Shown: positions 33,541-43,304, counted from the stretch's first letter. The stretch: 64,000 nt of DNA from Bradyrhizobium sp. JYMT SZCCT0180 (GCF_018130165.1 NZ_JAFCLZ010000020.1:116881-180880); one strand, 5' to 3'. The notes: generated by a model from the sequence alone, not told the origin. A program made the numbers and translations.

Positions 33541-35475
33541 TCAAGCCGCCGTCGATCCGAATTCGGGAACCGCGTCCTTGAGCACCGCACTGATGGTGGC
33601 ACGATCATCTCTCGCGATCGCTTCTTCCAGTATTGCGAGCCACTTGCGCAGCACCTGCATCGGCGGCTCGTTGGGCTTGGCGGCCATGATGCCGGCCACA
33701 CCGATCTCGATGGTCGGCTCCTCGCTGGCGAACAGGATTTCGTTCAGCCGTTCTCCCGGCCGCATCCCGCTAAAGACGATTTCGATGTCGTAACCGGGCT
33801 GCAGGCCGGACAGCCTGATCATGCGTTCGGCGAGATCGACGATCTTCACCGGTTGTCCCATGTTGAGCACATAGACCGAAACATCGGGACGCGCCGGCGT
33901 CATCGCATGCGTCGCGGCCGTGAGCACGAGATCGCAGGCCTCGCGGATGGTCATGAAATACCTGACCATGTCCGGATGGGTGACCGTGACCGGACCGCCC
34001 GCCTCGATTTGCGCCTTGAACTTCGGCACGACGGATCCGTTCGACGCCAGCACGTTGCCGAACCGCACGGAAATCAGCCGCATCCGCGGCTTGCCGTCCG
34101 ACTGCGTCGCCAGGTCATGGTCCAGCGCCTGGCAGTACATTTCGGCAAAGCGCTTGGTCAGGCCCAGCATCGAGACCGGCTCGATCGCCTTGTCGGTCGA
34201 AATCATCACCATCGCCTTGGCGCCGGCGGCCAGCGCTGCGTCGGCAACATTGACCGAGCCGAAGATGTTGGTCTTGACCCCCTCGCTCCAGTCGCGTTCG
34301 AGGATCGGCACATGCTTGAGCGCGGCGGCATGGAACACGATATCCGGCTTGAACTCGATCATCAGGCGCATGACCCGCTCGCGATCCCGGATATCGGCGA
34401 TCCGGCCGTCGATCTCGGCGGTGGTTCCGCTCTCGACCAGCGCTTCGGTGATCGCATAGAGGGCCGGTTCCGAATGCTCGATCACCAGCAGCCGCGAGGC
34501 GCCGAACGTCGTTACGCGTTCGCAAATTTCCGAACCGATCGACCCGCCGCCGCCGGTCACGATGACGGATTTGCCCTTCACCAGGGTTTCGAGCCGCGCG
34601 TAGTCGATGGCCTCGCTCGGACGCAGCAACAGGTCCTCGACGGCAACCGTGGTCAGCCGCGGCGATTCTCCGCTTTCCAGCGACGGCAGCCGGCTGACGA
34701 TCATGCCGAGCCGGCGGGCGCGCATCAGTACCGCCTCGGGCCTCGCTTCCGGCTCGAACGCCGATGGTGCCATCACGAGGCGCGCGATCGGCTTGCCGCG
34801 CGCCTCGAAATCGCGAATCACATCCTCGATGTCGTCGATGCCGCCCAGCACCGGAATGTTGCGGATCAACTGCCCGCGATCAGCCGGCGACGGCGACAAC
34901 ACGCCGACCGGCCAGATGCGTTTGACGGCGCCACTCTCGATAGCACGCAGCAGAATCTCGGCGTCCGCAGCGCGGCCGACCAGCAGCGCGGGTGAGGCGT
35001 TCTCGGCCTTCGCATGAAGCCGCGCGCGCGTATAACGAAAATACCGATAGGCGAACCGCAATCCGCTCAGGAAGAACACCTCGAGAAACCAGTAGAGGAT
35101 GATGGTGATCTTGCCGATAAAGAACGCACCCGGCACGTTCGGCGCGACAGGCGTGCCGAGGACGTTCGGCGCGACGAACACGTAGTCGAGCACCACGAGC
35201 GCGAGCGTCAGAATCGTCGCCGCGCGCAGGATGTTCAGCGCATCCGGCAGCGAAATGAACCGCCACTTCGTCGTGGTGAGATGGGAGAAGTAGCAAACGA
35301 CAACGCTGAATACGACGAAAAAAGGCAATATGCGCAGCAGCAACGGCAGGCGATCGTAGAACATGTCGCCTTCGAACCGGAGAAAGAAGCTGGCAAACAA
35401 CGCTGCGCCGGTCGCAAGCGCATCATGCACTGCGATCAGCAGGTTCCGCAGCGTTAATTGGGAAAGACGCGTCAT
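33541..35475 (-). CDS. Membrane-bound UDP-GlcNAc 4,6-dehydratase (WbpM/FlaA1-like)
   Basis: About 644 residues. The N-terminal part has four membrane helices (LLIAVHDALATGAALFASFFL, ILPFFVVFSVVVCYF, ATILTLALVVLDYVFVA, ITIILYWFLEVFFLSG), then a first Rossmann-like region and the catalytic domain with VTGGGGSIGSE. The triad is of the Ser-Met-Lys type (STDKAIEPVSMLGLTK), normal for the long WbpM branch. It makes the UDP-4-keto-6-deoxy sugar precursor of QuiNAc/FucNAc. A short internal duplication APNVLGTPV/APNVPG lies between helices 3 and 4. The ATG at 35475 follows AAGAG; an upstream TTG is less likely. Confidence 0.9.
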   Translation of the reverse strand: MTRLSQLTLRNLLIAVHDALATGAALFASFFLRFEGDMFYDRLPLLLRILPFFVVFSVVVCYFSHLTTTKWRFISLPDALNILRAATILTLALVVLDYVFVAPNVLGTPVAPNVPGAFFIGKITIILYWFLEVFFLSGLRFAYRYFRYTRARLHAKAENASPALLVGRAADAEILLRAIESGAVKRIWPVGVLSPSPADRGQLIRNIPVLGGIDDIEDVIRDFEARGKPIARLVMAPSAFEPEARPEAVLMRARRLGMIVSRLPSLESGESPRLTTVAVEDLLLRPSEAIDYARLETLVKGKSVIVTGGGGSIGSEICERVTTFGASRLLVIEHSEPALYAITEALVESGTTAEIDGRIADIRDRERVMRLMIEFKPDIVFHAAALKHVPILERDWSEGVKTNIFGSVNVADAALAAGAKAMVMISTDKAIEPVSMLGLTKRFAEMYCQALDHDLATQSDGKPRMRLISVRFGNVLASNGSVVPKFKAQIEAGGPVTVTHPDMVRYFMTIREACDLVLTAATHAMTPARPDVSVYVLNMGQPVKIVDLAERMIRLSGLQPGYDIEIVFSGMRPGERLNEILFASEEPTIEIGVAGIMAAKPNEPPMQVLRKWLAILEEAIARDDRATISAVLKDAVPEFGSTAA

Positions 35476-35621
35476 GCTCTTGATCAACTAAACCTGTCCC
35501 GCAACGTCAAACCCGCTGATAGCTCATCTCGATCACCCAAACCAGCGTTTACGGCCGGTGTTGCTGATCCCCTGAATCGCTGACCTGTCAGCCTGTGGAC
35601 GCCGGCATCGCGCTTCCACCC

Positions 35622-36878
35622 TTAATTATCCTTGGCCCTCAGTATCATGCCGCCGGCCACTCCGACACCCAGCACGTACATCCAGCCCTCGTGGAAATCG
35701 AACAGATGCGAGTTGAACAATGAGCTGAAGAAGTTCTGCAGGACGACCATGAGGCCGATCCAGGCCACCAGGCCTTCGCCACGAAACAACAGCAGATGCG
35801 AAAGCCACATCGCATACAAGAGGACGACCCCGACGGAACCCCATTGGACCGCGACGTTAAGCGTCTGGTTATGCGGATTTCCGATCACCTCGCGCTGGAC
35901 AAGTCCCGCGGGACCGGTGGCGGCGGCCTCGAACAGCCTCCGCGTCGATCCGGTCCCGTGTCCAATGATCGGCGCCTCGGCAAAAAACCGCAGCGACTTC
36001 TCCCAGAATACCAGCCGCAAGCCGAGCGACGTCGGTTGGTTCTGTTCCTTGTACAACCGGTACTCTCGCGCGAACCTGTCCGTCGTCGCCTGCAACTGGG
36101 GCGAGGCGATCCACGCCAGCCCGCCCAGCACGATCGTGGCCAGGAACAGGATGACGTTGGTCCGCCACTTCAGGTGCATCAGCGCGAATACCGCGAGCAT
36201 AACCGGCATGGTGACGAGCGCGGTGCGCGACACGATGACGAACGCCATGTTGGCGAGCAGGCTTGCCGCAATCGAGATCAGCAGCAATGCCTTCCAGAAC
36301 TTCTTGTCCCGCAACAGCGTGATGACGGGATAAGCGAGTACGACCGCGCACAGTGCGAATTCCTGGCTCTGGTCGATGTAGTTCTTGACGAAAATACCGC
36401 GGTCGCCCCCCTCCGGTTTGAGTGTCAGGCCGGGATATATCAGGACCAGCCAGGACATCACCATCAGCAGCGTGCAGGAGACCAGAAAGGCGACCAACAC
36501 CCACATGCCGCGCGCCGAGCGTTCGAAATGATAGAACAGCAGCGGCAGTACAAGGAGCTTCGTTGCGGGACTGAGGGCATACCTGCGCACGTCCCATGGC
36601 GCGTCGGACCAAAGCGTCCCGACCAGCGCCAGCAGAAACAGCGCGATCGGCAACGCGCTGATCGGCCGCTTCAGCGACTGCAGAAAAAGCCTCAAGTCGA
36701 GCGTCGGCGCGACCGCCAGCAGCCAGATCACAGCAAAGATGCCGACCAGCGAGGTTGACCAGGGCAGCGAGAACGCGATCAGCACCGCGAAAATATCGGC
36801 GGCTTTCATCCACCGGGCGGGATCGCGCCAGACCGGCAGCGCCTGGCCTGCCGGCGAAGTGGCCGTCCTGGCGTTCAC
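35622..36878 (-). CDS. O-antigen ligase family membrane protein, second copy
   Basis: 418 residues starting with a GTG that overlaps the hldE stop (GTGA). About eleven hydrophobic segments; the large periplasmic loop holds FFAEAPIIGHGTGSTRRLFE and NPHNQTLNVAVQWGSVGVVLL, where HN-x-x-L is the Wzy_C/WaaL signature. The arrangement hldE-ligase suggests that this copy serves the heptose-containing LPS core. The open frame continues upstream inside hldE but only as a shadow. It shares little sequence with the ligase-like protein at 30517-31818. Confidence 0.83.
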   Translation of the reverse strand: MNARTATSPAGQALPVWRDPARWMKAADIFAVLIAFSLPWSTSLVGIFAVIWLLAVAPTLDLRLFLQSLKRPISALPIALFLLALVGTLWSDAPWDVRRYALSPATKLLVLPLLFYHFERSARGMWVLVAFLVSCTLLMVMSWLVLIYPGLTLKPEGGDRGIFVKNYIDQSQEFALCAVVLAYPVITLLRDKKFWKALLLISIAASLLANMAFVIVSRTALVTMPVMLAVFALMHLKWRTNVILFLATIVLGGLAWIASPQLQATTDRFAREYRLYKEQNQPTSLGLRLVFWEKSLRFFAEAPIIGHGTGSTRRLFEAAATGPAGLVQREVIGNPHNQTLNVAVQWGSVGVVLLYAMWLSHLLLFRGEGLVAWIGLMVVLQNFFSSLFNSHLFDFHEGWMYVLGVGVAGGMILRAKDN

Positions 36879-38347
36879 GCTGCGCCCCCGCGGGCGCGGT
36901 CGACCAGCGAGGTCGTAGAGTGTCCGGGCAGGATATCGATCAGCAACACCTCGCCGCCGCAGGCCTCGACGACCTCGTAGCCGACGACCTGCTCGCGGGT
37001 ATAGTCGCCGCCCTTGACCAGCACGCTCGGCTTCACGCGCGCGATCAGGTCGATCGGCGTATCCTCTTCGAAGATCGCGACGAGGTCGACCGCCTCCAGC
37101 GCCGCCAGCACTTCGGCGCGCGCGCGTTCGTCCTGCATCGGGCGCCCCTCGCCCTTCAGCCGCTTGACCGAGGCATCGCTGTTCAATCCGACGATCAGGC
37201 GGTCGCAGGCGCCGCGCGCCGCGGTCAGCACTTTGACGTGGCCAGGATGCAGGATGTCGAAACAGCCATTGGTGAAACCAACGCGCAGGCCCTGTTTGCG
37301 CCATTCCACCAGATGAACGTCGAGGTCGCCGCCTGCGGCCACGATTTTTTCCTCAGCCGCCAGCGACGCATGCGGCAGGATTTTTCGCCGCAGTTCGGCG
37401 GGCGTGACGGTGGCGGTGCCCTTCTTGCCGACCGCAACGGCGGCGGCAGCATTCGCCATCCGCAGCGCGGTCTCCCAATCGGCGTTGGCGGCGAGCGTCA
37501 GGGCCAATACGGCGGCGACCGTGTCGCCAGCGCCGGAGACGTCGCGCACCTTGACGGGAAGCGCCGGAACATGGATTACCCCGCCGCCGCGCACGACCAG
37601 CGTCATGCCACGTTCGCTCTGCTTCACCAGTATGGCTTCGCAATCGGCCAAGTACATCGCATCCTGGGCGGCATCCGCAATGCCCTGTTCGGTGTCGGCG
37701 CGGGTGCGGGTCGCAGCGGCGAATTCCTTGCGGTTGGGCGTCAGCAGCGTCGCGCCGCGATAGATCGCCAGATTGGCGCTCTTGGGATCGACGATCACGC
37801 GCTTGCCGAGTTTCTTGGCGGCGTCGATGACATTGCGGATCACACGCGGCGTCAGCACGCCCTTCGCGTAGTCGGACAGCAGCACGATATCGGCGCGGGC
37901 GAGTTGCGGCAGGATGGCGTCGATCAGCTTTTGCTCGATGTCGGGCGCCGCCGGCTGCGCCAGTTCCCAGTCTGCGCGCAGCATGTGGGTCGAAAAATGC
38001 TCGGAGACGAAACGCACTTTTCGCGTTGTCGGCCGGCCGGGATCGGAAACCAGCACGGCTTCGATCCGCTCTTCCCGCGAAAGCTCGGCCCTTAGTTTCG
38101 CGCCCGCTTCGTCTTCACCCACCAAAGCTACGAAAATGCAGCGCGCGCCGAGCGAGGCGATGTTGCGCGTGGCGTTGCCGGCGCCGCCGACACTGGTTTC
38201 GCTGCGCTGGACCGCGATGACAGGAGCGGGAGCCTCCGGCGAAATCCGGGAGACCTCGCCATAGACGAACTCGTCCAGCATGAGATCGCCGACGCACAGC
38301 ACGGTCCGGCTGGCAAGGGCATACGACAGGGCATCAAAATCGAACAT
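36875..38347 (-). CDS. hldE: Bifunctional heptose 7-phosphate kinase/heptose 1-phosphate adenylyltransferase
   Basis: 490 residues. The N-terminal ribokinase-type domain (residues 1-330) has VGGAGNATRNIASLGA and the anion-hole motif VSGAGDTVAAVLA; the C-terminal adenylyltransferase domain has TNGCFDILHPGHVKVL and the GLNSD loop. It phosphorylates D-glycero-D-manno-heptose 7-phosphate at C1 and, after GmhB removes the 7-phosphate, adds AMP to give ADP-heptose. hldD lies 18 bases upstream, and gmhA and gmhB are nearby on the other strand, so the complete pathway is present. Confidence 0.96.
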   Translation of the reverse strand: MFDFDALSYALASRTVLCVGDLMLDEFVYGEVSRISPEAPAPVIAVQRSETSVGGAGNATRNIASLGARCIFVALVGEDEAGAKLRAELSREERIEAVLVSDPGRPTTRKVRFVSEHFSTHMLRADWELAQPAAPDIEQKLIDAILPQLARADIVLLSDYAKGVLTPRVIRNVIDAAKKLGKRVIVDPKSANLAIYRGATLLTPNRKEFAAATRTRADTEQGIADAAQDAMYLADCEAILVKQSERGMTLVVRGGGVIHVPALPVKVRDVSGAGDTVAAVLALTLAANADWETALRMANAAAAVAVGKKGTATVTPAELRRKILPHASLAAEEKIVAAGGDLDVHLVEWRKQGLRVGFTNGCFDILHPGHVKVLTAARGACDRLIVGLNSDASVKRLKGEGRPMQDERARAEVLAALEAVDLVAIFEEDTPIDLIARVKPSVLVKGGDYTREQVVGYEVVEACGGEVLLIDILPGHSTTSLVDRARGGAA

Positions 38348-38365
38348 ATCTTTACCTGTAGCCCG

Positions 38366-39346
38366 TCAGCGGAAGCGGTCGGTGCGGTCGAGGAAACCCT
38401 TCACGTAGGCGTCGACCGCGTCCTCCAGCGCCGTGAAGCCGCCGTTATATCCGGCGTGCTGCAGCCGATCGACTTCGCTCTGGGTGAAATATTGATAGCT
38501 GCCGCGGATCTGTTCGGGCATGTCGACATACTCAATGTTCGGTTTGGCGCCGAGCGCGGCGTACGCCGCAAGCATCAGGTCGCGAAAGCTGCGGGCAGTG
38601 CCGGTTCCGACGTTGAACAGACCGCTGACATGAGGCGTCGCCAGCAGCCATATCATCACGCGAACGACGTCGTCGACATAGATGAAATCGCGGCGCTGAT
38701 CGCCATCTGCAATGCCTTCGCGATGCGACTTGAACAATTGCACGGGGCGACCGGCCTTGACGTCGTCGAAGCGCCGCGCCAGCACGCTCATCATCATGCC
38801 CTTGTGATATTCATTGGGCCCGAACACGTTGAAGAATTTCAGCCCGGCCCATTGCGGCGGCAACCGCTCGCCGCGCGCGGCGCGTTCCGCCACCGCCATG
38901 TCGAACAGATGCTTGCTCCAGCCGTACAGATTCATCGGCCGAAGTTTTTTCAGGTTTTCCACGGACTGGTCATCGCGAAAGCCTCGCTCGCCATCGCCAT
39001 AGGTGGCCGCAGAGGACGCATAGATCAGCGGCGTCGCGTTCGCGGTGCACCAGTCGAGCAGCCGCATCGACAGCCGGAAATTGGTTTCGATGACGAGATC
39101 GCCGTCGGCCGCGGTCGTCTCGGAAATGGCCCCGAGATGGATCACGGCGTCGAGCCGCCGGCCCTTCAGCCAGTCCATCAGTTCCGCCGGCGGGACAAAG
39201 TCGGCGAGCTGGCGCTTGGCCAGATTACGCCATTTGCCGTCATGGCCGAGGATGTCGCACACGGCTACGTCGGTGCGGCCCGCGTCGTTCAACGCGGCCA
39301 CGACGTTCGATCCGATAAAACCGGCGCCACCGGTCACCAGTAACAT
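38366..39346 (-). CDS. hldD: ADP-L-glycero-D-manno-heptose 6-epimerase
   Basis: 326 residues of the short-chain dehydrogenase fold. N-terminal TGGAGFIGSNVVAAL binds NADP; YGWSKHLFD carries the catalytic YxxxK; KFFNVFGPNEYHKGMM and RRDFIYVDDVV are typical HldD motifs. It converts ADP-D-glycero-D-manno-heptose to the L,D form used in LPS inner core. First gene of the leftward hldD-hldE-ligase unit; a 163-base gap separates it from the divergent heptosyltransferase gene, and promoters for both should lie there. Confidence 0.95.
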   Translation of the reverse strand: MLLVTGGAGFIGSNVVAALNDAGRTDVAVCDILGHDGKWRNLAKRQLADFVPPAELMDWLKGRRLDAVIHLGAISETTAADGDLVIETNFRLSMRLLDWCTANATPLIYASSAATYGDGERGFRDDQSVENLKKLRPMNLYGWSKHLFDMAVAERAARGERLPPQWAGLKFFNVFGPNEYHKGMMMSVLARRFDDVKAGRPVQLFKSHREGIADGDQRRDFIYVDDVVRVMIWLLATPHVSGLFNVGTGTARSFRDLMLAAYAALGAKPNIEYVDMPEQIRGSYQYFTQSEVDRLQHAGYNGGFTALEDAVDAYVKGFLDRTDRFR

Positions 39347-39509
39347 GCCGTCCCCTGCCTGATTGTGCGGCGCCAGCTTTGCCCCAGTCCTGCCCGGCAG
39401 GCAACTTGGGTTGTGGGCCGTGGTGAAGACCGCGGGGACGACTTTACCTGCCGGTGTGGAGCGGTTACCGACGGAGCCGGAAAAAGACTAGTCGTCAGAC
39501 ACCGAAGAT

Positions 39510-40589
39510 ATGAATAAATATTCAGTAGATGGGATTGCGATGGAGGATGCGGCCGACACCCGGCCGATCCTGATCATCCCCTATATGTGGATCGGCGACT
39601 TTGTCCGAGGCCATACGGTGGTGCGCGTCCTTAAGGCGCGCTGGCCAAACCGGCCGGTCGACCTGCTGGTGACCTCCCTTTGCGCCCCCCTGGTCGATTA
39701 CATGCCGGGGGTTCGCGCCGGGATTGTCTGGGACCTGCCGCGCAGCCGGCTGGCGGTGGCCAGGCAGCAGGGTCTGGCCAGGGAGTTGCGGTCACGGGGC
39801 TATGCGACCGCCCTGGTCCTGCCCCGGACCTGGAAGGCAGCGATTGCGCCGACGCTGGCCGGTATCCCGGAACGGGTAGGCTTCTTCGGCGAAGCCCGGT
39901 TCGGGCTGATCAACCGGATGCGCTGGGGCGAAAAGGCCCTGCCCCGCTTTATCGACAAGAATGCCGCGCTGGCGCTGCCCGACGGTGCGCCATTGCCGCC
40001 GGAATGGCCGGTGCCGCAACTGGCCGTGTCGCCGGAGGATGCCAGCCGTTGGCGGCAGGCCAATGGGCTGGGCACCGGCCCTGCGGTAGCGCTGGGGCCG
40101 GGTTCCGTCGGTGCGTCCAAGCGCTGGACCTATTTCCCGGAAGCGGCCCGGCTCCTCGTCGAACGCGGGTTTGAGGTCTGGGTGGTCGGCGGTCCCGGCG
40201 AAAAGGCGCTGGCGCAGGAGATCGTCGCCGCCGGGGGCCCTCGAATCCGCGACCTCACCGGGTCGGATCTGCGCAACGGAATCCTGGCGATGGCGGCGGC
40301 CAGCGTCGCCATCTCAAATGATTCCGGCCTGATGCACATTGCGGCCGCGATCGGCACGCCGACCATGGGCATTTTCGGGCCGACCAGCCCCTACCTCTGG
40401 GCGCCGCTGAACGGCCTGGCGGCAACCGTCCTGCAAACCAGATCGCAGCTAGCCTGCCAGCCCTGCCAGCGCACGGTCTGCACCATGAACGAGCATCGCT
40501 GCATGCGGGACATCCCGGCATCCGACGTGGTCGAGATCGTGCAGCGCGTGCTCGGCGAAGCCCGCGCGCGTGCACATCAGCCCTCGTGA
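39510..40589 (+). CDS. waaF: ADP-heptose:LPS heptosyltransferase II
   Basis: 359 residues, GT9 family. N-terminal LIIPYMWIGDFVRGHTVVRVL, middle GPGSVGASKRWTYFPEAARLL, and the donor site ISNDSGLMHIAAAIGTPTMGIFGPTSP with a C-terminal Cys-rich stretch (CQPCQRTVCTMNEHRC) seen in WaaF. It adds an L,D-heptose to the LPS core at the inner membrane. ATG at 39510; ATG at 39540 is also possible. First gene of a rightward unit with gmhA and gmhB. Confidence 0.9.
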   Translation: MNKYSVDGIAMEDAADTRPILIIPYMWIGDFVRGHTVVRVLKARWPNRPVDLLVTSLCAPLVDYMPGVRAGIVWDLPRSRLAVARQQGLARELRSRGYATALVLPRTWKAAIAPTLAGIPERVGFFGEARFGLINRMRWGEKALPRFIDKNAALALPDGAPLPPEWPVPQLAVSPEDASRWRQANGLGTGPAVALGPGSVGASKRWTYFPEAARLLVERGFEVWVVGGPGEKALAQEIVAAGGPRIRDLTGSDLRNGILAMAAASVAISNDSGLMHIAAAIGTPTMGIFGPTSPYLWAPLNGLAATVLQTRSQLACQPCQRTVCTMNEHRCMRDIPASDVVEIVQRVLGEARARAHQPS

Positions 40590-40666
40590 GCTTGCGCGTG
40601 AGCCGCGCGATCAGTACCAAGGCTTTCCAAGGTAGAACTCGCGCGTTGCAACCCTGACGGTGCATT

Positions 40667-41269
40667 TTGAACCAGAATTCGAAAGATCTGATCGCCGCCC
40701 ATCTGAAGGAGTCGCTCGTCGCACTCGAACGCGCCAACAGCGACGCGGCACTGCTGACCGTCGCGCACGCCATTGCAGCCGCGATCATTGCGGCGCTACG
40801 CGCCGGCAACAAACTCCTGATCATTGGCAATGGCGGCAGCGCCGGCGACGCCCAGCACATCGCCGCCGAAATCGTCGGCCGCTACAAACAGGAGCGGCCC
40901 GGCTACGCCGCGATTGCGCTCACCACAGACACGTCGGCGCTGACCTCGATCGGCAATGATTACGGCTTTGAGCAGATTTTCGCCCGCCAGGTCGAAGGCC
41001 TCGGCGTGCGCGGCGACGTGCTGCTCGCGCTCACCACGTCGGGCCGCTCGCCGAACATTCTGGCGGCGTTGCGCAAGGCGCGCGAGCGCGGGCTTGTCAC
41101 GGTCGGCTTCACCGGGGGCAAGGGCACGGCCATGGGCGCGGATTGCGATCATCTGCTGGTGGCGCCGACCGACGACACACCGGTGGTGCAGCAGATCCAT
41201 CTCGCGATCGGCCATGGCATCTGCGACGAGATCGAGCAGGCCATGATGCGCGAGGCCTCTCCGAAATGA
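40667..41269 (+). CDS. gmhA: Sedoheptulose 7-phosphate isomerase
   Basis: 200 residues, SIS domain. Motifs: LIIGNGGSAGDAQHIAAE, DTSALTSIGNDYGFEQIF, LTTSGRSPNIL, and the C-terminal QIHLAIGHGICDEIE with the metal/catalytic His. Converts sedoheptulose 7-phosphate to D-glycero-D-manno-heptose 7-phosphate, the first step of ADP-heptose synthesis. Start is TTG at 40667; no ATG or GTG lies in frame between an upstream stop at 40655 and this codon. Its stop overlaps the gmhB start (ATGA). Confidence 0.95.
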   Translation: MNQNSKDLIAAHLKESLVALERANSDAALLTVAHAIAAAIIAALRAGNKLLIIGNGGSAGDAQHIAAEIVGRYKQERPGYAAIALTTDTSALTSIGNDYGFEQIFARQVEGLGVRGDVLLALTTSGRSPNILAALRKARERGLVTVGFTGGKGTAMGADCDHLLVAPTDDTPVVQQIHLAIGHGICDEIEQAMMREASPK

Positions 41270-41808
41270 GCGGCGCCGACCTCGCCCGCTCAATTCAGAA
41301 GCCCGCCGCCTTCCTCGACCGCGACGGCGTCGTCAACCATGACGACGGCTATGTCGGAACACGGGAGCGGATTCGCTGGATGCCGAACGTGGCCAAGGCG
41401 ATCCGGCGGCTGAACGATGCCGGCTACTTCGTGTTCTTCTTCACCAACCAGGCCGGTATCGCGCGCGGTTACTTCACCGAAGCCGAACTCAACACGCTGC
41501 ATGACTGGATGCGCGCCGAGCTCGCGGCGCAAGGCGCCGTCATCGACGACATCAGGTACTGCCCGCACCATCCGGAAGGCACCGTCGCCGGCTATCTCGA
41601 AAATCATCATTGGCGCAAGCCGAGCCCCGGCATGATCCATGATCTGATGCAGCACTGGCCGGTGCGCCACGCCGGCAGCTTCGTCATCGGCGACCGCGCG
41701 ACCGACATCGAGGCCGGGCAAGCCGTCGGCCTGCCGGGCTTTCTGTTCGCCGGCGGCGACCTTGATGCTTTTGTCGCAAATATCTTGCAGCAAACACACG
41801 TCTCCTGA
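41266..41808 (+). CDS. gmhB: D-glycero-beta-D-manno-heptose 1,7-bisphosphate 7-phosphatase
   Basis: 180 residues, HAD family. DxD nucleophile in FLDRDGVVN (D18, D20), motif II in FTNQAGIARGYF, zinc-loop-like CPHHPEG (only part of the usual Cys/His set), and GDRATDIEAGQAVG as motif III/IV. The ATG at 41266 overlaps the gmhA stop; an upstream extension of the frame lies within gmhA and is not real. Removes the 7-phosphate between the two HldE steps. Confidence 0.93.
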   Translation: MSGADLARSIQKPAAFLDRDGVVNHDDGYVGTRERIRWMPNVAKAIRRLNDAGYFVFFFTNQAGIARGYFTEAELNTLHDWMRAELAAQGAVIDDIRYCPHHPEGTVAGYLENHHWRKPSPGMIHDLMQHWPVRHAGSFVIGDRATDIEAGQAVGLPGFLFAGGDLDAFVANILQQTHVS

Positions 41809-41809
41809 C

Positions 41810-42262
41810 ATGGCCGATCAACCACGCGACATTGGGCCGGAAGAAGCGCGAACGAAGGGCGTCTCGATCGAACACAACGAAATGCCAAACGGCGAATTTC
41901 GATTTCGCCTCAAGCACGACGATGGCACCGCCTATATCCGGACCGAGGCGACCGACAGCGGCGGCTGGCAAAAGAGCCACTATCACCGCAACGTTCGCGA
42001 AACCTATATCGTCCAACGGGGAAAAATGGCTCTCGCCGAACTGGTCGAAGGCGCCTTGAAGATCCGCATATTCGGACCGAACGAGATATGCACCACCGAG
42101 CCGAACGTTTCGCACAACGTTTACATGTATCGCAATTCGGTGATTCACACCGTAAAGCACGGCGAGGCCGGCGATAGCGCCGACCGGCACTCAAATCCGC
42201 TTCTTGATGAGAAAACAGCTCATCTGGATGAATCGGACATCACGCGTTTGGAGACGAAATAG
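41810..42262 (+). CDS. Small cupin-like protein
   Basis: 150 residues. A single cupin core is visible: HYHRNVRETYIVQRGKMALAEL as first motif and EPNVSHNVYMYRNSVIHTVKHG as second. The start ATG is one base after the gmhB stop. It resembles sugar-isomerase or sensor cupins found beside LPS genes, but no specific function is known to me. The last 23 bases overlap, tail to tail, with the LpcC gene on the other strand. Confidence 0.8.
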   Translation: MADQPRDIGPEEARTKGVSIEHNEMPNGEFRFRLKHDDGTAYIRTEATDSGGWQKSHYHRNVRETYIVQRGKMALAELVEGALKIRIFGPNEICTTEPNVSHNVYMYRNSVIHTVKHGEAGDSADRHSNPLLDEKTAHLDESDITRLETK

Positions 42263-43304
42263 AAAGCCCGCGATAAACTTCAGCGATCGCATTGGCTTCA
42301 GCTTCGAGACTGAACTTCTCCAGCACGCGCGCTCGCGCCCGAATTCCCATCGCCGCCGCCGAGGCAGGATCGCGCATCAGCGGCTCCAGCGCCGCGACCA
42401 GCGCATCAGCGTCGCCGGGCGGCGTCAGTACGCCGGTGACGCCGTCCTCGACCACGAATTCGGCCGCCCCCGCCCGTGACGCCACCAGTGCCGCGCCTGA
42501 TGACATCGCCTCGATCAGCGTCAGTCCAAAGCCTTCGTTGCGCGAGGTGAAGGCGTAGATCGTCAGCCGCTGATACCAGCGTTGCACTTCCTCGATCTCG
42601 ATCTCTCCGGTGATGATAATTCGTGACTGCAGGCCGGCGGCCTCGATCTGTTTTTTCAGCCCGTTGGCAAAACCCTGCTGCTCGGGCACGACAGCGCCGA
42701 CGATCACGGCGGTGAAATCGGGATAGCGCGGCAGCAGCCGGCACATCGCTTCGACAAAAACGTCGCTGCCTTTTTGCGCGCGGACGCGGCCGAAGCAGCC
42801 GATCGCATATCGGCCCGGCAATCCGCTCTGCGCAAACGCCGCCGCGCGATCGGCCGGCGGTGCATAACTGATAGTATCGACGCCATGCATCACGACCGTC
42901 GAGTCGCGTTTGAGGAAGGAAGCCGACAGCGCGCTGGTGGCGATGATCGCGTCCATGCGCCGGATCAGCCAGCGCGTCAGCGATTTATGATGCCGCTGCG
43001 CCGCCGACGTGAACACGAGCTTCAGCGGCCAGCCGAGCGCGCGCAACAACACACCGGCAATCATCTCGTCGTTGCGCCGCGCGTGCCAGATCAGCGGCGT
43101 GCGGCGGCGCCAGAGTTTTGGCAAATCGCCGAAACCCAACCGCGCGATGCCGTCAGGGGCATGGGAACCGAGCCATGCCGCGCGAAACATTAGGGCGAGC
43201 TTCGGCGCCACCATCCGGTTGGTTGCCGTGACGCCGGAATAGCGCCTGTGCAGATTCGGCACGATCAGCTGCAGATCATCGGCTGAATTGTTCTCGATCG
43301 GCAC
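42240..43304 (-). CDS. lpcC: LPS core mannosyltransferase, LpcC-like (GT4)
   Basis: 354 residues, GTG start. Matches what I recall of Rhizobium LpcC: LQLIVPNLHRRYSGVTAT at the N-terminus, WHARRNDEM, LKLVFTSAAQRHHK, WLIRRMDAIIATS, CFGRVRAQKGSDVFVEAM and the donor-site SRNEGFGLTLIEAMSSGAALVAS. LpcC adds mannose to Kdo in the rhizobial LPS core. The neighbourhood of heptose genes and GalE fits core synthesis. Its stop overlaps the cupin gene by 23 bases. Confidence 0.9.
   Translation of the reverse strand: MPIENNSADDLQLIVPNLHRRYSGVTATNRMVAPKLALMFRAAWLGSHAPDGIARLGFGDLPKLWRRRTPLIWHARRNDEMIAGVLLRALGWPLKLVFTSAAQRHHKSLTRWLIRRMDAIIATSALSASFLKRDSTVVMHGVDTISYAPPADRAAAFAQSGLPGRYAIGCFGRVRAQKGSDVFVEAMCRLLPRYPDFTAVIVGAVVPEQQGFANGLKKQIEAAGLQSRIIITGEIEIEEVQRWYQRLTIYAFTSRNEGFGLTLIEAMSSGAALVASRAGAAEFVVEDGVTGVLTPPGDADALVAALEPLMRDPASAAAMGIRARARVLEKFSLEAEANAIAEVYRGLSISSPNA

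Noticed and set aside
33853..34995. Antisense frame opposite the WbpM-type dehydratase
   Set aside because: His/Arg-rich shadow; no recognisable motif.
36879..37304. Upstream extension of the second O-antigen ligase
   Set aside because: Arg-rich shadow of hldE; GTG at 36878 overlapping the hldE stop is a normal start.
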